Source: Nocardioides humi
Lineage (GTDB): Bacteria; Actinomycetota; Actinomycetes; Propionibacteriales; Nocardioidaceae
Length of the DNA: 64,000 nucleotides
Direction: 5' to 3'
Assembly (NCBI RefSeq): GCF_006494775.1
Contig: NZ_CP041146.1
Location: forward strand, 5,022,001 to 5,086,000
In this document: positions 9,129 through 18,712 of the stretch, one piece after another
Position numbering within the stretch: the stretch's first letter is position 1
How the letters are laid out: each line of letters begins with the position of its first letter
Position numbers and translations under genes: made by a program
Notes under the pieces: generated by a model
The model's input: only the letters and a program-made list of their open reading frames with translations
The model's database searches: none
Told to the model about the DNA's origin: nothing

Positions 9129-11526
9129 GCGCAGGCGCCTGCACCCAGCCCGGCTGCACGGGCAGCATCGTCGACGGCTACTGCGACGTGTGCGGCATGC
9201 CCGGCGACGGCGGCACGACGACGCCGGCCGGCGAGGCCGCCACCGTCAAGGCGCCCATCGCGGCCGCCGTGGCGGGCGGCAGCGCGCCCAGCGTCGCGTC
9301 CTCGACCTGCCAGCAGCCCGGCTGCACGGGCACCATCCTCGACGGCTACTGCGACGTCTGCGGGACGCCCGCCGTGCCGGGGGCGCGGGTGGCCGAGGCG
9401 ACCGCGATCGCCGAGTCCCAGCCGCTGTCGGGCCGCGAGGGGACCTCCGCGACCGCCGCCAGCCGGGTCCAGTCCGCGGCGATCGGCTCCAAGCGGGCCG
9501 GCGCCAGCGGCAGCACCTCCACCCGCCGTACCCGCACCGGGTCGCAGCGGATGCGCGCGGCCCGGCTGGGCGCCGGCCTGACGGTCGTCCCCCCGAGCCT
9601 CCGGTCGACGCCGCCAAGGCGATCATGGCCAACCCGCAGGTGCCCGAGGACAAGCGCAGCTGCGCCAAGTGCGGCAACGCCGTCGGCCGCAGCATCGACG
9701 GCCAGCCCGGCCGCAGCGAGGGCTTCTGCCCCAACTGCGGCCAGCAGTTCTCGTTCACCCCCAAGCTGCAGCAGGGTGACCTCGTCGCGGGGCAGTACGA
9801 GGTCGCGGGCGCGCTCGCCCACGGCGGCCTCGGCTGGATCTACCTCGCCCGCGACCGCAACGTCTCCAACCGCTGGGTCGTCCTCAAGGGCCTGCTCAAC
9901 TCCGGGGACCCCGACGCGCTCGCGGCGGCGATCGCCGAGCAGCAGTTCCTCGCCCAGGTCGAGCACCCGCTCATCGTCGAGATCTACAACTTCGTCACCC
10001 ACGACGGCGCCGGCTACATCGTCATGGAGTACGTCGGCGGCAAGTCGCTCAAGCAGATCCTCAAGCAGCGGATGACCGCCAACAACGGGGCGTACGACCC
10101 GCTGCCGGTCGACCAGGCGCTGGCGTACATCCTCGAGCTGCTGCCGGCGTTCCAGTACCTGCACGACCTCGGTCTGGTCTACTGCGACTTCAAGCCCGAC
10201 AACATGATCCAGGTCGGGGACGCCATGAAGCTGATCGACCTCGGCGGCGTACGCCGGATCGACGACGAGGAGTCGGCGATCTACGGCACCGTCGGCTACC
10301 AGGCGCCCGAGGTCGCCGAGGTCGGGCCGTCGGTGGCCTCGGACATCTACACGATCGGCCGCACCCTGGTGGTGCTGTGCATGGAGTTCCGCGGCTACCA
10401 GGGCACCTACCTCCACAGCCTGCCGCCGGTCGACTCCACGCCGCTGTTCCAGCAGAACGACTCGCTCTACCAGCTGATCGCCAAGTGCTGCGCGCCCGAC
10501 CCCGCCGACCGGTTCGCCTCGGTCGACGAGATGCGCACCCAGGTGCTGGGCGTGCTGCGCGAGGTGGTCGCCCGCAAGCGGCAGGGGACGGCCACGACCT
10601 CGGCGGCGTCGGTGCTCTTCGAGTCGCCCGCCACCGCCCGGCCGATCACGGAGTGGAGCCAGCTGCCCGACCTGCGGGTGGACACCACCGATGCGCAGTA
10701 CGGCTGGCTGAGCACGATCGGCGAGGACGACCCGCGCCAGCGGCTCAAGGACCTGGAGTCCGCGCCCGAGGACACCGCCGAGATCTGGCTGGCCCGCGCC
10801 CGGGCGGCGCTCGACCTCGGCGACCCGGTGCTCGCGAAGAACCACGCCCAGCGGCTGCTCACCGACGACCCGTGGGAGTGGCGGGCGTTGTGGATCGAGG
10901 GGCTCGCGGCGGTCGAGGCGGGCGACTGGGAGACGGCGAAGGCGTCGTTCAACGCGGTCTACCAGCAGGTCCCCGGCGAGCTGGCGCCCAAGTTGGCGCT
11001 GGCGTTCGCCTGCGAGCGCGGCGGCCTGCCGGAGGTCGCCGAGGGCCTCTACCAGGTCTGCGCGCTGACCGACGCCGCCTACGTCCCGCCGGCTGCCTTC
11101 GGCATGGCCCGGGTGCGCGCCGACCGCAAGGACACCGCCGGCGCCGTCGCGGCGCTCGACCTGGTGCCGACGACCAGCCGGGGCTACACCGAGAGCCGCC
11201 AGCAGCGCGCCGAGGTGCTGCTGTCCGGCAGCTCCCAGGACATCGCGGTCCTCGACCAGGCGATGCGCACCATCGACAGCTCCAGCGTCGACCAGCAGAC
11301 CCGGCAGCGGTTCACGGTCCGGATCCTCAACGAGGCCCTGCCCGTGGTCAGCAACGGCTCGCTGCCGGCCGGAGCGCGGATCGGCGCGATCGAGGCGACC
11401 GAGGCCGGCGTCCGCGACGGGCTCGAGAACGCCCTGCGCATGCTCGCCCGCGATGCCGTCGACCTCAAGGAGCGGGTCACCCTGGTCAACCAGGCCAACG
11501 CCGTCCGGAACTGGAGCCTCACGTGA
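9125..11526 (+). CDS. pknG: PknG-like Ser/Thr kinase with zinc ribbons and TPR domain, apparent frameshift
   Basis: Two zinc-ribbon-like modules open the protein (CTQPGCTGSIVDGYCDVCG and CQQPGCTGTILDGYCDVCG). A third Cys4 element (SCAKCGNAVG ... GFCPNCG) has the rubredoxin-like position of mycobacterial PknG. The kinase domain has GHGG-like AHGGLGW, lysine in WVVLKGLL, catalytic YCDFKPDN and LIDLGGV in place of DFG, all PknG-type variants. The C-terminal half is TPR-like. PknG phosphorylates FHA regulators (GarA/OdhI) to control glutamate and TCA metabolism. The N-terminal ribbons and the body are in different frames: one extra C in the C6 run at 9589-9594 joins them. The gene overlaps both neighbours by 4 bp. 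Confidence 0.9.
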
Positions 11527-12665
11527 ACTGCCCGTCCTGCCGCGCCGCCCTCGCGCCCGGTGCGCGGTTCTGCGAGAACTGCGGCGCCCAGCTCGGCGAC
11601 GCCGCGGCGGTCGCCGCCCCCGCCGCCACCACGGTCGGAGGGCCGTTCGACGACGCGCTCGGGGACGCGCCGATCAGCGCACCGACCCGCAAGCCGGCGT
11701 CCGCGCTGCCCGACCCGCCCGCCCCGGCCGGCCGTAGGCCGTGCACGGAGTGCGGGGGAGAGGTCGGTCCGGACCTCTACTGCCTGGAGTGCGGCACCAA
11801 GGCGCCCAGCGAGCGCGACCACTTCGAGGAGCAGCCCGCGTCCTGGGTGGCCGGCGTCTGCGACAAGGCGGTCCGCAAGAACCGCAACGAGGACGCCATG
11901 GCCCTGCTCGCCGGCGCCGAGCCCGGCTCGCGGGCGGTGCTGATCGTGATGGACGGCGTCTCCAACTCCATCGACTCCGACGTCGCGTCTCTCGCCGGGG
12001 CCCGGGCGGCGCGCGAGGTGCTGCGGATGCCCCTGCCGTCGGGGATGGGTACGCCGGAGAGCCGCGAGGCCGCCGTACGCAAGGTGCTCGCGAACGCCGC
12101 CGCGGCCGCCAACACCGCGATCGTCGCGGTCACCGACCCCGACTCGCCCAACCCGGCGTCCGCGACCTTCACCGCCGCCGTGCTGGAGGGCAACCGGATC
12201 ACCTGGGCCAATATCGGCGACTCCCGCTCGTACTGGCTGCCCGACGCCGGCACGCCGCTCCAGCTCACCGTCGACGACTCGGTCGCCCAGGCGCAGATCG
12301 CCGCGGGCGTGGCCCGCGACGTCGCCGAGAACGGGCCCCAGGCGCACGCCATCACCAAGTGGCTGGGCCGCGACTCCGAGGACCAGACGCCGACCGTGGG
12401 CTCGCTCGAGGTCACGGAGAGCGGCTGGCTGCTGACCTGCTCCGACGGGCTGTGGAACTACGCGTCCGAGCCCGACGCCCTGGCCGCGCAGGTCCGCGCC
12501 GCCGGCACGACCGACCCCGCCACGCTCGCCCGCGCGCTCGTCGCGTTCGCGAACGACTCCGGCGGGCACGACAACATCACCGCCGCCCTCGCCCGGGTCG
12601 ATGTCACCGGCCTCGGGCAGAATGACCAGACGCCGACCCCAGGAGGAGAGCCGAGCGATGGCTGA
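11523..12665 (+). CDS. PP2C-family protein phosphatase with N-terminal zinc ribbons
   Basis: A 380-residue protein starting at GTG 11523. Residues 1-30 form a ribbon (CPSCRAALAPGARFCENCG) and a second Cys cluster follows (CTECGGEVGPDLYCLECG, about 75-95). From about residue 110 comes a PP2C domain with metal-binding signatures: KNRNEDAM, IVMDGVSNS, ANIGDSRSYWL, TCSDGLWNY and GHDNIT. It should reverse Ser/Thr phosphorylation by the adjacent kinase. Its start overlaps the kinase stop (GTGA) and its stop overlaps the vWA start by 8 bp, so the three are translationally coupled. The phosphatase-vWA-kinase grouping is the TerY-P-like triad pattern. Confidence 0.9.
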   Translation: MNCPSCRAALAPGARFCENCGAQLGDAAAVAAPAATTVGGPFDDALGDAPISAPTRKPASALPDPPAPAGRRPCTECGGEVGPDLYCLECGTKAPSERDHFEEQPASWVAGVCDKAVRKNRNEDAMALLAGAEPGSRAVLIVMDGVSNSIDSDVASLAGARAAREVLRMPLPSGMGTPESREAAVRKVLANAAAAANTAIVAVTDPDSPNPASATFTAAVLEGNRITWANIGDSRSYWLPDAGTPLQLTVDDSVAQAQIAAGVARDVAENGPQAHAITKWLGRDSEDQTPTVGSLEVTESGWLLTCSDGLWNYASEPDALAAQVRAAGTTDPATLARALVAFANDSGGHDNITAALARVDVTGLGQNDQTPTPGGEPSDG

Positions 12666-13947
12666 GTTCAACGCCGCCGTCTACCAGAACGAGTTCCTGC
12701 CCGACGGTGGGACCGACGTCAACGCGATCGTCACGATCACCTGCAAGGGTGCCGGGACGGCCGGTCAATCCGGAGCGGGCAGCGCCGGCGAGATCATCAT
12801 CGTCGACACGTCGGGCTCGATGGGGCCGGCCACGATGTCGGCCGCGAAGGAGGCGGCCCAGGCCGCGCTCGCCGAGATCGTCGACGGCACCTACTTCGGC
12901 GTGATCGCCGGCGCGGACCGGGCGATGCTCGCCTATCCGCAGGTCTCCAGCGGCCCCGGCCTGGTGCGGATGGACGCCCGCAGCCGCCAGGAGGCGTCGG
13001 CCGCGATCGACCGGTTCGTCGGCAGCGGCGGCACGGCCATCAGCACGTGGCTCGACCTCGCCGGCCAGCTGTTCGCCTCGGTCGCCGAGATCACCCAGCG
13101 CCACGTGCTGCTGCTCACCGACGGCGAGAACCGCGAGCGCCCGGGCCGTCTCGACGACGCCATCAACCGGGCCACCGGCTACTTCCAGGCCGACTGCCGC
13201 GGCGCCGGCACGGACTGGCAGGTCGCCGAGATCCGCCGGATCGCGCAGGCCCTGCTCGGAACCGTCGACATCATCCCGCGGCCCGCCGAGATGAAGGCCC
13301 AGTTCCAGGAGATCATGCGCAACGCCATGTCCCGCGGCGTCGCGGACGCGTCGCTGCGGGTGTGGACGCCGCAGGGCGCCGAGGTGCTCTTCGTGCGGCA
13401 GGTCTCCCCGACGGTCGAGGACCTCACCAACCGCCGGACCCCGGTCAACCCGCTCACCGGCGACTACCCGACGGGCGCCTGGGCCGACGAGTCCCGCGAC
13501 TACCACGTCGCGGTCCGGGTCCCGGCCAAGGCGATCGGCCAGGAGCAGCTCGCCGCCCGGGTCCAGCTGGCGCTCGGCAACGACGTCGTGACCCAGGCGC
13601 TGGTGAAGGCGACCTGGTCCAACAACTCCGAGCTGACCACCCGGATCGACCAGCAGGTCGCCCACTACACGGGACAGGCCGAGCTCGCCGAGGCCATCCA
13701 GGAGGGCCTGGCCGCCAAGGCCGCCGGCGACGAGGCGACCGCGACCACGAAGCTGGGTCGCGCGGTCCAGCTGGCGGCCGAGACCGGCAACGACGAGGCC
13801 ACGTCCAAGCTGCGCAAGGTGGTCGACGTCGACAACGAGGAGACCGGCACCGTCCGGCTCAAGCGCGCGGTCGACAAGGCCGACGAGATGGCCCTCGACA
13901 CCGCGTCCACCAAGACGACGCGGATCCGCAAGGAGCCCACCTCATGA
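12658..13947 (+). CDS. vWA-domain protein (TerY/YfbK-like)
   Basis: A 429-residue protein, ATG 12658 preceded by AGGAGGAG at 12641-12648. The vWA domain has an intact MIDAS: DTSGSMG (about residues 51-57), a Thr in GGTAIST, and the Asp in LLLTDGEN. The middle is beta-rich (ASLRVWTPQGAEVLFVRQVS), and the C-terminus is helical and charged (AAKAAGDEATATTKLGRAV ... TTRIRKEPTS). TTRIRK-type threonines near the tail resemble phospho-acceptor sites for an FHA domain, such as the one encoded next, but this is inference. There is no signal peptide, so it acts in the cytoplasm. It overlaps both neighbours. Confidence 0.9.
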   Translation: MAEFNAAVYQNEFLPDGGTDVNAIVTITCKGAGTAGQSGAGSAGEIIIVDTSGSMGPATMSAAKEAAQAALAEIVDGTYFGVIAGADRAMLAYPQVSSGPGLVRMDARSRQEASAAIDRFVGSGGTAISTWLDLAGQLFASVAEITQRHVLLLTDGENRERPGRLDDAINRATGYFQADCRGAGTDWQVAEIRRIAQALLGTVDIIPRPAEMKAQFQEIMRNAMSRGVADASLRVWTPQGAEVLFVRQVSPTVEDLTNRRTPVNPLTGDYPTGAWADESRDYHVAVRVPAKAIGQEQLAARVQLALGNDVVTQALVKATWSNNSELTTRIDQQVAHYTGQAELAEAIQEGLAAKAAGDEATATTKLGRAVQLAAETGNDEATSKLRKVVDVDNEETGTVRLKRAVDKADEMALDTASTKTTRIRKEPTS

Positions 13948-14753
13948 GCACCTGCCCGTCGGGGCACGAGTCGGCCTCGGACGACTACTGCGACGTCTGC
14001 GGGCTGCCGATCCCGGCGGGCGGCACGAGCGGCGGCGACAGCGGAGGGGCGCCGGACGCACCGTCCGCGCCCGCCGACGCACCGGCAGCGGCGTCCTCGG
14101 CGCCGGCGGAGCCGGCCGCCCCGGCGACCACGGAGTGCCCCAACTGCCAGGCGGCCAACCCGCCCAACGCGCTGTTCTGCGAGGCCTGCGGCTACGACTT
14201 CACCACCGGCTCGATGCCGCGGCCGATCACGCCGCCGTCGGTGCTCGACCTCGGCACGCCGGCCGGCGCCGACGACCCCGGCACCGCCGAGGCGCGGAAG
14301 CCGGACGCCGCCCCGCCGGCCGCCGAGGCCTCCATCGCGCCACCGCTCGCCGACGCGTGGGTGGCCGAGGTCTGGATCGACCCGGACTGGTACGCCGACC
14401 AGGAGTCGACCGATCCGCTGCCGTCGGCGGGCGTGCCCACCGTCGTACCGCTGAAGACCACGTCGGTCCTCGTCGGCCGCACCTCCCGCAGCCGGGGCAT
14501 CCACCCCGACATCGACCTCGGCTCCGACAACGGCATCAGCCGCCGCCACTGCCAGCTCACCACCGACGGCACCCGCTGGTGGGTCGAGGACCTCGGCTCG
14601 TCCAACGGCACCTATCTCGGCTCCACGGTCGGCGCGCTGCCCACGCAGCCGATCCCGTCGGGGGAGAAGCGGGAGATCGCGCCGGACGCGCGGGTCTACC
14701 TCGGCGCCTGGACCCGGCTGGTCATCCGCCGGGCCCAGCCGGGCGAGGTCTGA
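13944..14753 (+). CDS. FHA-domain protein with zinc ribbons
   Basis: A 269-residue protein. An N-terminal Cys cluster, CPSGHESASDDYCDVCG, shares the YCDVCG ending with both ribbons of the PknG-like kinase. A second ribbon is CPNCQAANPPNALFCEACG (about residues 67-85). After an Ala/Pro-rich linker, the FHA domain spans about 160-265: VLVGRTSRSRGIHPDIDL, ISRRHCQL and DLGSSNGTYLG, with the conserved Gly-Arg, Ser-x-x-His and Asn-Gly. It should bind phosphothreonine and is the likely counterpart of GarA/OdhI in this operon, although GarA itself lacks ribbons. It is the last gene of the operon, followed by a hairpin. Confidence 0.9.
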   Translation: MSTCPSGHESASDDYCDVCGLPIPAGGTSGGDSGGAPDAPSAPADAPAAASSAPAEPAAPATTECPNCQAANPPNALFCEACGYDFTTGSMPRPITPPSVLDLGTPAGADDPGTAEARKPDAAPPAAEASIAPPLADAWVAEVWIDPDWYADQESTDPLPSAGVPTVVPLKTTSVLVGRTSRSRGIHPDIDLGSDNGISRRHCQLTTDGTRWWVEDLGSSNGTYLGSTVGALPTQPIPSGEKREIAPDARVYLGAWTRLVIRRAQPGEV

Positions 14754-14772
14754 GCCGGGTCGAACGCCCGGC
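14754..14772 (+). terminator. Hairpin after the FHA gene
   Basis: GCCGGG (14754-14759) pairs perfectly with CCCGGC (14767-14772) across a 7-nt loop, 1 nt after the stop codon. There is no T-tract, as is common for actinobacterial terminators. It probably ends the telA-pknG operon. Confidence 0.45.
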
Positions 14773-14840
14773 ACAGGTGAGACCAGGGTGAGACCGGCTC
14801 GGCCTTCCGGGGCTCCCGGCGCGCGCCCGATGCTCGACGG

Positions 14841-16961
14841 GTGCGCTTCCGACTGCCTGCCCTGCCTGCCCTGACGCTGGCCACGGCCCTGCTCCTGGTG
14901 CTGCCGCTCCTCGCGGCGCCGCCGGCGCAGGCGGACTTCACGGGCTACGCCTGGCAGACCACCCGGATCTACAGTCCGGCCACGGGAAACTTCGCGGCCG
15001 CCGACACCGCGCTCGTACGACGTCCCGACGGCTCGTTCGTCGAGCTGACCATCACCCAGTCGGCCAACCAGGCGCTGCCCAGCCGGGTGATCGCCTGGTC
15101 GGGCGATGGGGCGTCCTGGGGCGCCATGGAGTTCCCCGACGGGGCCGGCGAGGGCGCCGTGCCCTTCGACCTGGAGGCGTTCGCGGCGCCCGACGGCAGC
15201 GTGGTCGCCGTCTGGTACCTGCCGATCGGTGGGGTCGACGTGGCGCTGCGGACGTCGACCCGGTCGCTGGCGGGCGTCTGGAGCCCGCCCACCGACCTGT
15301 GGACCGGTGACGTCGGCGACCTGCGCCGGCTCTTCCCGGGCCCGGCCGGCGGCACCGTCGTCTGGCAGGACGACGACGCGGACGTGATCAGGTCCCGCAC
15401 CTGGTCCGGTGGCTCGTGGGCCGCCGCCAAGATCGGTCCCGGCGGCGACGAGCTCCCCAGGTACTGGGCGGACTACGGCACGGCGGTCCGGGCGAGCGAC
15501 GGCCAGATCAGCGTCGCCTACAAGGCCGCCGACGGCGACCATCTGCGGCTGGCCCAGCTCGATCCCGGCGGGGACTGGACCACCGTGACGACGCACCAGA
15601 TCTACACGAACTGCGAGGTGGACGTCGGGGTCCTCGACGCCAACGGCAACATCGCGGCTACCGTCACCCTCTGCTACCGCAACGAGGTCACCGGGATGGC
15701 GGGGGCGACGTACGACCCCGAGGGCGACCTGCACCTGTGGTGGAACAACCGGTACGGCATGTCGTACGTCGATGGGCTCTACCCGAACTACACCATCCGG
15801 TGCTATTGCGAGCAGGGCGTCGGGGGCATGGTCGTCGCCGACGACGACCTCGACGGCCGCGCGTTCGAGACCGTGCTCCCCGGGCTGCCGAAGCTGCCCG
15901 ACGGTCGCAGCATCCACCAGGTCTGGGACGCCGATGGGGATCGGACCGTCTTCGTCGGCGGGCAGGGGGAGTACGGCCGGACCATCAACTACTACCGGGA
16001 GGGCCGGACGTTCGCGAACCCGAACGGCTCCTTCCAGGCGCCGGGCACGACCACGTCGAGCCGCTCCGGCTTCGTGTCGGCCACGTTCGTGTCCGGCGAC
16101 GACATCCTGGTCGGCTACCAGCACTCGGCCCCGGCCTCCAACATCGGCCCGGGCGGCTCCTGCAACACCCGCGTGCTGGGCGGGGACGGCGTGCTGAGCG
16201 ACTTCCTCAACGCCTGCTTCGACGGCAACACCCGCCACTGGTCCGCACTCCAGGCGCCCGACGGCTCGGTCTACCTCGGCAGCTCCGTCGCCCGCTACGT
16301 GGAGTTCCGGAAGTGGGTGCCCGCCGACACCCCGCCGCCGGTGGCGGCCGCTGTCGGCGTCACGTGGCCGGCCCTCGCCGCCGGCGCTCCTGCGGCCGTC
16401 GGCGTCACCGTGACGGCCGTGGGCACCGGCCAGGCCGCGACCGGCACCGTCCGGCTCCGGTACGACGGCACGCCCGTCGACACCCGCACCCTCGCGGGCG
16501 GCGCCGCCACGCTCACCCTGCCCTCGGGCGTCGTGACCTCGGGCAGCCACACCCTCCGCGTCGAGTACGACGGCAGCGGCGCCGTCCTCGCCGGCTTCGC
16601 CCAGACGACCGTCACCGTCCCGCAGGTCGTGCCACCCGCGCCGGTGCCGCCCACGGTGAAGGTGCCGCCGCGGACGCCCACGGTGAAGGTGAAGAAGGCG
16701 CCCACTCCGAGGAAGAAGGGCAAGGCCGTGGTCCGGGTACCCCCGTCCACCGGCCTCCCCGTCCCGGGCGGCCGGGTCACCGTCACCCTCACGAAGGGGG
16801 CGAAGTCGAAGCAGGCGACCGGCACCCTGGCGGCGGGCGCGGTGACCGTGACCCTGCCGAGGCTGGCCAAGGGCAAGTGGCGCCTCAGCGCGGCGTACGC
16901 CGGCGACGCGACGTACCTGCCGGCGGTCTCGGCCACGGTCAAGGTGAAGGTCACGAGGTGA
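14841..16961 (+). CDS. Secreted protein with C-terminal Ig-like domains
   Basis: A 706-residue protein from GTG 14841. The signal peptide ends around PPAQADFTG (cleavage after Ala-Gln-Ala, about residue 31). The large middle part (about 35-490) is beta-rich with repeated Trp/Gly motifs (VIAWSGDGASWG, VVWQDDDADVIRSRTWSGGS), suggesting a beta-propeller-like sialidase fold without recognisable catalytic residues. From about 500 there are two bacterial Ig-like (Big) domains: TGTVRLRYDGTPVDTRTLAG, and ATGTLAAGAVTVTL ending YAGDATYLPAVSATVKV. A Lys/Pro-rich linker, TVKVPPRTPTVKVKK, joins them. It is probably an exported, wall-associated protein. The ligand is unknown. It is transcribed alone. Confidence 0.75.
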   Translation: MRFRLPALPALTLATALLLVLPLLAAPPAQADFTGYAWQTTRIYSPATGNFAAADTALVRRPDGSFVELTITQSANQALPSRVIAWSGDGASWGAMEFPDGAGEGAVPFDLEAFAAPDGSVVAVWYLPIGGVDVALRTSTRSLAGVWSPPTDLWTGDVGDLRRLFPGPAGGTVVWQDDDADVIRSRTWSGGSWAAAKIGPGGDELPRYWADYGTAVRASDGQISVAYKAADGDHLRLAQLDPGGDWTTVTTHQIYTNCEVDVGVLDANGNIAATVTLCYRNEVTGMAGATYDPEGDLHLWWNNRYGMSYVDGLYPNYTIRCYCEQGVGGMVVADDDLDGRAFETVLPGLPKLPDGRSIHQVWDADGDRTVFVGGQGEYGRTINYYREGRTFANPNGSFQAPGTTTSSRSGFVSATFVSGDDILVGYQHSAPASNIGPGGSCNTRVLGGDGVLSDFLNACFDGNTRHWSALQAPDGSVYLGSSVARYVEFRKWVPADTPPPVAAAVGVTWPALAAGAPAAVGVTVTAVGTGQAATGTVRLRYDGTPVDTRTLAGGAATLTLPSGVVTSGSHTLRVEYDGSGAVLAGFAQTTVTVPQVVPPAPVPPTVKVPPRTPTVKVKKAPTPRKKGKAVVRVPPSTGLPVPGGRVTVTLTKGAKSKQATGTLAAGAVTVTLPRLAKGKWRLSAAYAGDATYLPAVSATVKVKVTR

Positions 16962-17030
16962 TCCGGGTCCGAGGGTCGCGAGGTGCCGGCGGCGGGCCGT
17001 CGTGACGCCGGTATCTGCGACGATGCGTCC

Positions 17031-17924
17031 ATGGCGATCAAGGACCAGGTCATCCTCATCACCGGCGGCGCCCGCGGCATCGGGCTCGAGACCGCGAAGG
17101 CGCTGGCGGCGGAGGGCGCCCGGCTGGTGCTGACCGACCTCGACAGCCCGGCCCTGGCCGAGGCGGTCGAGGCGATCGGCGCGGAGCGGTGCGAGGGCGT
17201 CGTCGCCGACGTGTGCGACCTGGCGGCGATGGAGGCCGCGGTGGCGACCACGCTGGGGCGGTTCGGGCGCCTCGACACGGTGCTCGCGAACGCCGGCATC
17301 GCGAGCTACGGCTCGGTGCTGGCCATCGACCCGGCGGCCTTCCAGCGCACCATCGACATCAATGTCGTCGGCGTCTTCAACACCGCGCGGGCCTCGGTGC
17401 CCGCGCTCGAGGAGAGCAAGGGATACCTGCTGGTCGTGTCGTCGCTCGCCGCCTTCGCCGCGGCGCCCGGCCTGGCGGCGTACAACGCCAGCAAGGCGGG
17501 CGTCGAGCACTTCGCCAACGCGCTGCGGCTCGAGGTCGCCCACCTGGGCATCGCCGTCGGGTCGGCGCACATGTCGTGGATCGACACCCCGCTGGTCCAG
17601 GACGCCAAGAGCGACCTGCCGACCTTCCAGGAGCTGCTGAGCAAGCTGCCGCCGCCGCTGAACCGGACCACCGACGTCGAGTCGTGCGTGAAGGCGTTCG
17701 TGAAGGGCGTCGACCGGCGCTCGCGGCACGTCTACTGCCCGGGCTGGGTCCGCGCGGCCGGGCTCAACCGCAATGTCATCAACTCCGCCGCGGGCAACCG
17801 GCCGGTCCTCAAGCTCGTCCCCGACCTGCTGCCGCGGATGGACGCCGAGGTGCGGGCGCTCGGTCGCTCCACCAGCGCCCGCAACGTCGCCAACGACGAG
17901 CGGAGGGCGCGCGGCGAGGGCTGA
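17031..17924 (+). CDS. Short-chain dehydrogenase/reductase
   Basis: A 297-residue protein starting MAIKDQVILITGGARGIG at ATG 17031. It has the classical SDR nucleotide site TGGARGIG, NAG at VLANAGIASYG, the catalytic Ser in VVSSLAAF, and YNASK. The C-terminus is extended by about 40 residues (PRMDAEVRALGRSTSARN). Acidic residues after beta-2 (LVLTDLDS) suggest a preference for NAD(H). The substrate cannot be told. It ends 22 bp from the convergent methyltransferase gene. Upstream in-frame codons exist but add no conserved sequence. Confidence 0.85.
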   Translation: MAIKDQVILITGGARGIGLETAKALAAEGARLVLTDLDSPALAEAVEAIGAERCEGVVADVCDLAAMEAAVATTLGRFGRLDTVLANAGIASYGSVLAIDPAAFQRTIDINVVGVFNTARASVPALEESKGYLLVVSSLAAFAAAPGLAAYNASKAGVEHFANALRLEVAHLGIAVGSAHMSWIDTPLVQDAKSDLPTFQELLSKLPPPLNRTTDVESCVKAFVKGVDRRSRHVYCPGWVRAAGLNRNVINSAAGNRPVLKLVPDLLPRMDAEVRALGRSTSARNVANDERRARGEG

Positions 17925-17946
17925 GCCTCCCTGGGCTGGGCTGGGC

Positions 17947-18516
17947 TCAGCGCCGGGTGGCGATCAGCGCGGACGCGTCGGGCGCGACCATCACCTCGAC
18001 GGTGGTGAACCGCTCGTCGGTCAGCCACTCCTCGCGGAGCGTGTCGACCCGCCCGCCCGTGATCGGCGGCCACATCTCGCACGGCACGAAGTCGTCGAGG
18101 ACCACGATCCCGCCCGGCTCGACGAGATCGGCCAGCTTGTCGACCGCCACCGCCGACGGGTCGCCGGAGTCGAGGAAGAGCAGCGAGAACGGCCCCTTGT
18201 CGAGCAGGGTCGACCAGTCCGCCTCGAGGACGTCGACCAGCGGATCGTGATGGAAGATCTCGGTCGCGGCCGCGGCGAGCTTCGGGTCCAGCTCGGCGGT
18301 GAGGATCCGGGCCTTGTCGTTGCGCACCCCCGAGCGCAGCCAGGCGGTGCCGACGCCGCAGCCGGTGCCGAACTCGGCCATCGTCCCCTCCCGGGTCGCG
18401 GCGAGCGCGGCCAGCAGCCGGCCGGTCTCGTTGCGGCAGAAGGACACGTAGCCGGCGCGCCGGGACACGTCGAAAGCGCGGTGGACCACGTCGGGCAGCT
18501 CGGGAGGCGCGCTCAT
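17947..18516 (-). CDS. Class I SAM-dependent methyltransferase
   Basis: A 189-residue protein from the ATG complementary to 18514-18516 (MSAPPELPDVVHRAFDVSRR). It has an O-methyltransferase-like Rossmann fold: SAM motif I AEFGTGCGVGTAW, motif II acidic ILTAELDP, and GPFSLLFLDSG and GGIVVLDDF further on. The length is short for the family but complete. The substrate is unknown. It is convergent with the SDR gene. Longer frames upstream begin before the start used here but have no homologous-looking sequence. Confidence 0.8.
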   Translation of the reverse strand: MSAPPELPDVVHRAFDVSRRAGYVSFCRNETGRLLAALAATREGTMAEFGTGCGVGTAWLRSGVRNDKARILTAELDPKLAAAATEIFHHDPLVDVLEADWSTLLDKGPFSLLFLDSGDPSAVAVDKLADLVEPGGIVVLDDFVPCEMWPPITGGRVDTLREEWLTDERFTTVEVMVAPDASALIATRR

Positions 18517-18712
18517 CCGGCGTCCCCGCGGTGTTGTTCGGGGAGCGCAGCGGAGGAGAAGAACACCGTGGGTGGTCATGCGTCGAGTCTCACCCCGCGA
18601 TCAAGGGACGGGACGCCGGTCTCGGATCGTGGTCGCGGTGGGGGTGGCCGGCGACGGGCGGCTCGCGCTGGAGTGTCCCACCCGTCTCAGGAGTCCCGCC
18701 GGTCGGGGAGTT
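18517..18712. other. Non-coding stretch upstream of the methyltransferase
   Basis: Together with the palindromes that follow, this makes a gap of over 300 bases between the methyltransferase start and the leuB leader promoter. I see no convincing gene. The short frames on both strands lack a ribosome-binding site and recognisable sequence. Confidence 0.6.

Noticed and set aside
6788..10075. A very long plus-strand frame linking the GlnH-like protein to the kinase N-terminus
   Set aside because: Only two separate parts are real (glnH-like body, kinase ribbons). The middle is a shadow of the 7998-9128 gene, and the link arises from a missing base near 7980.
13665..17729. A 1354-codon open frame on the minus strand
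   Set aside because: It crosses the FHA, secreted protein and SDR genes in antisense and has no recognisable domain.
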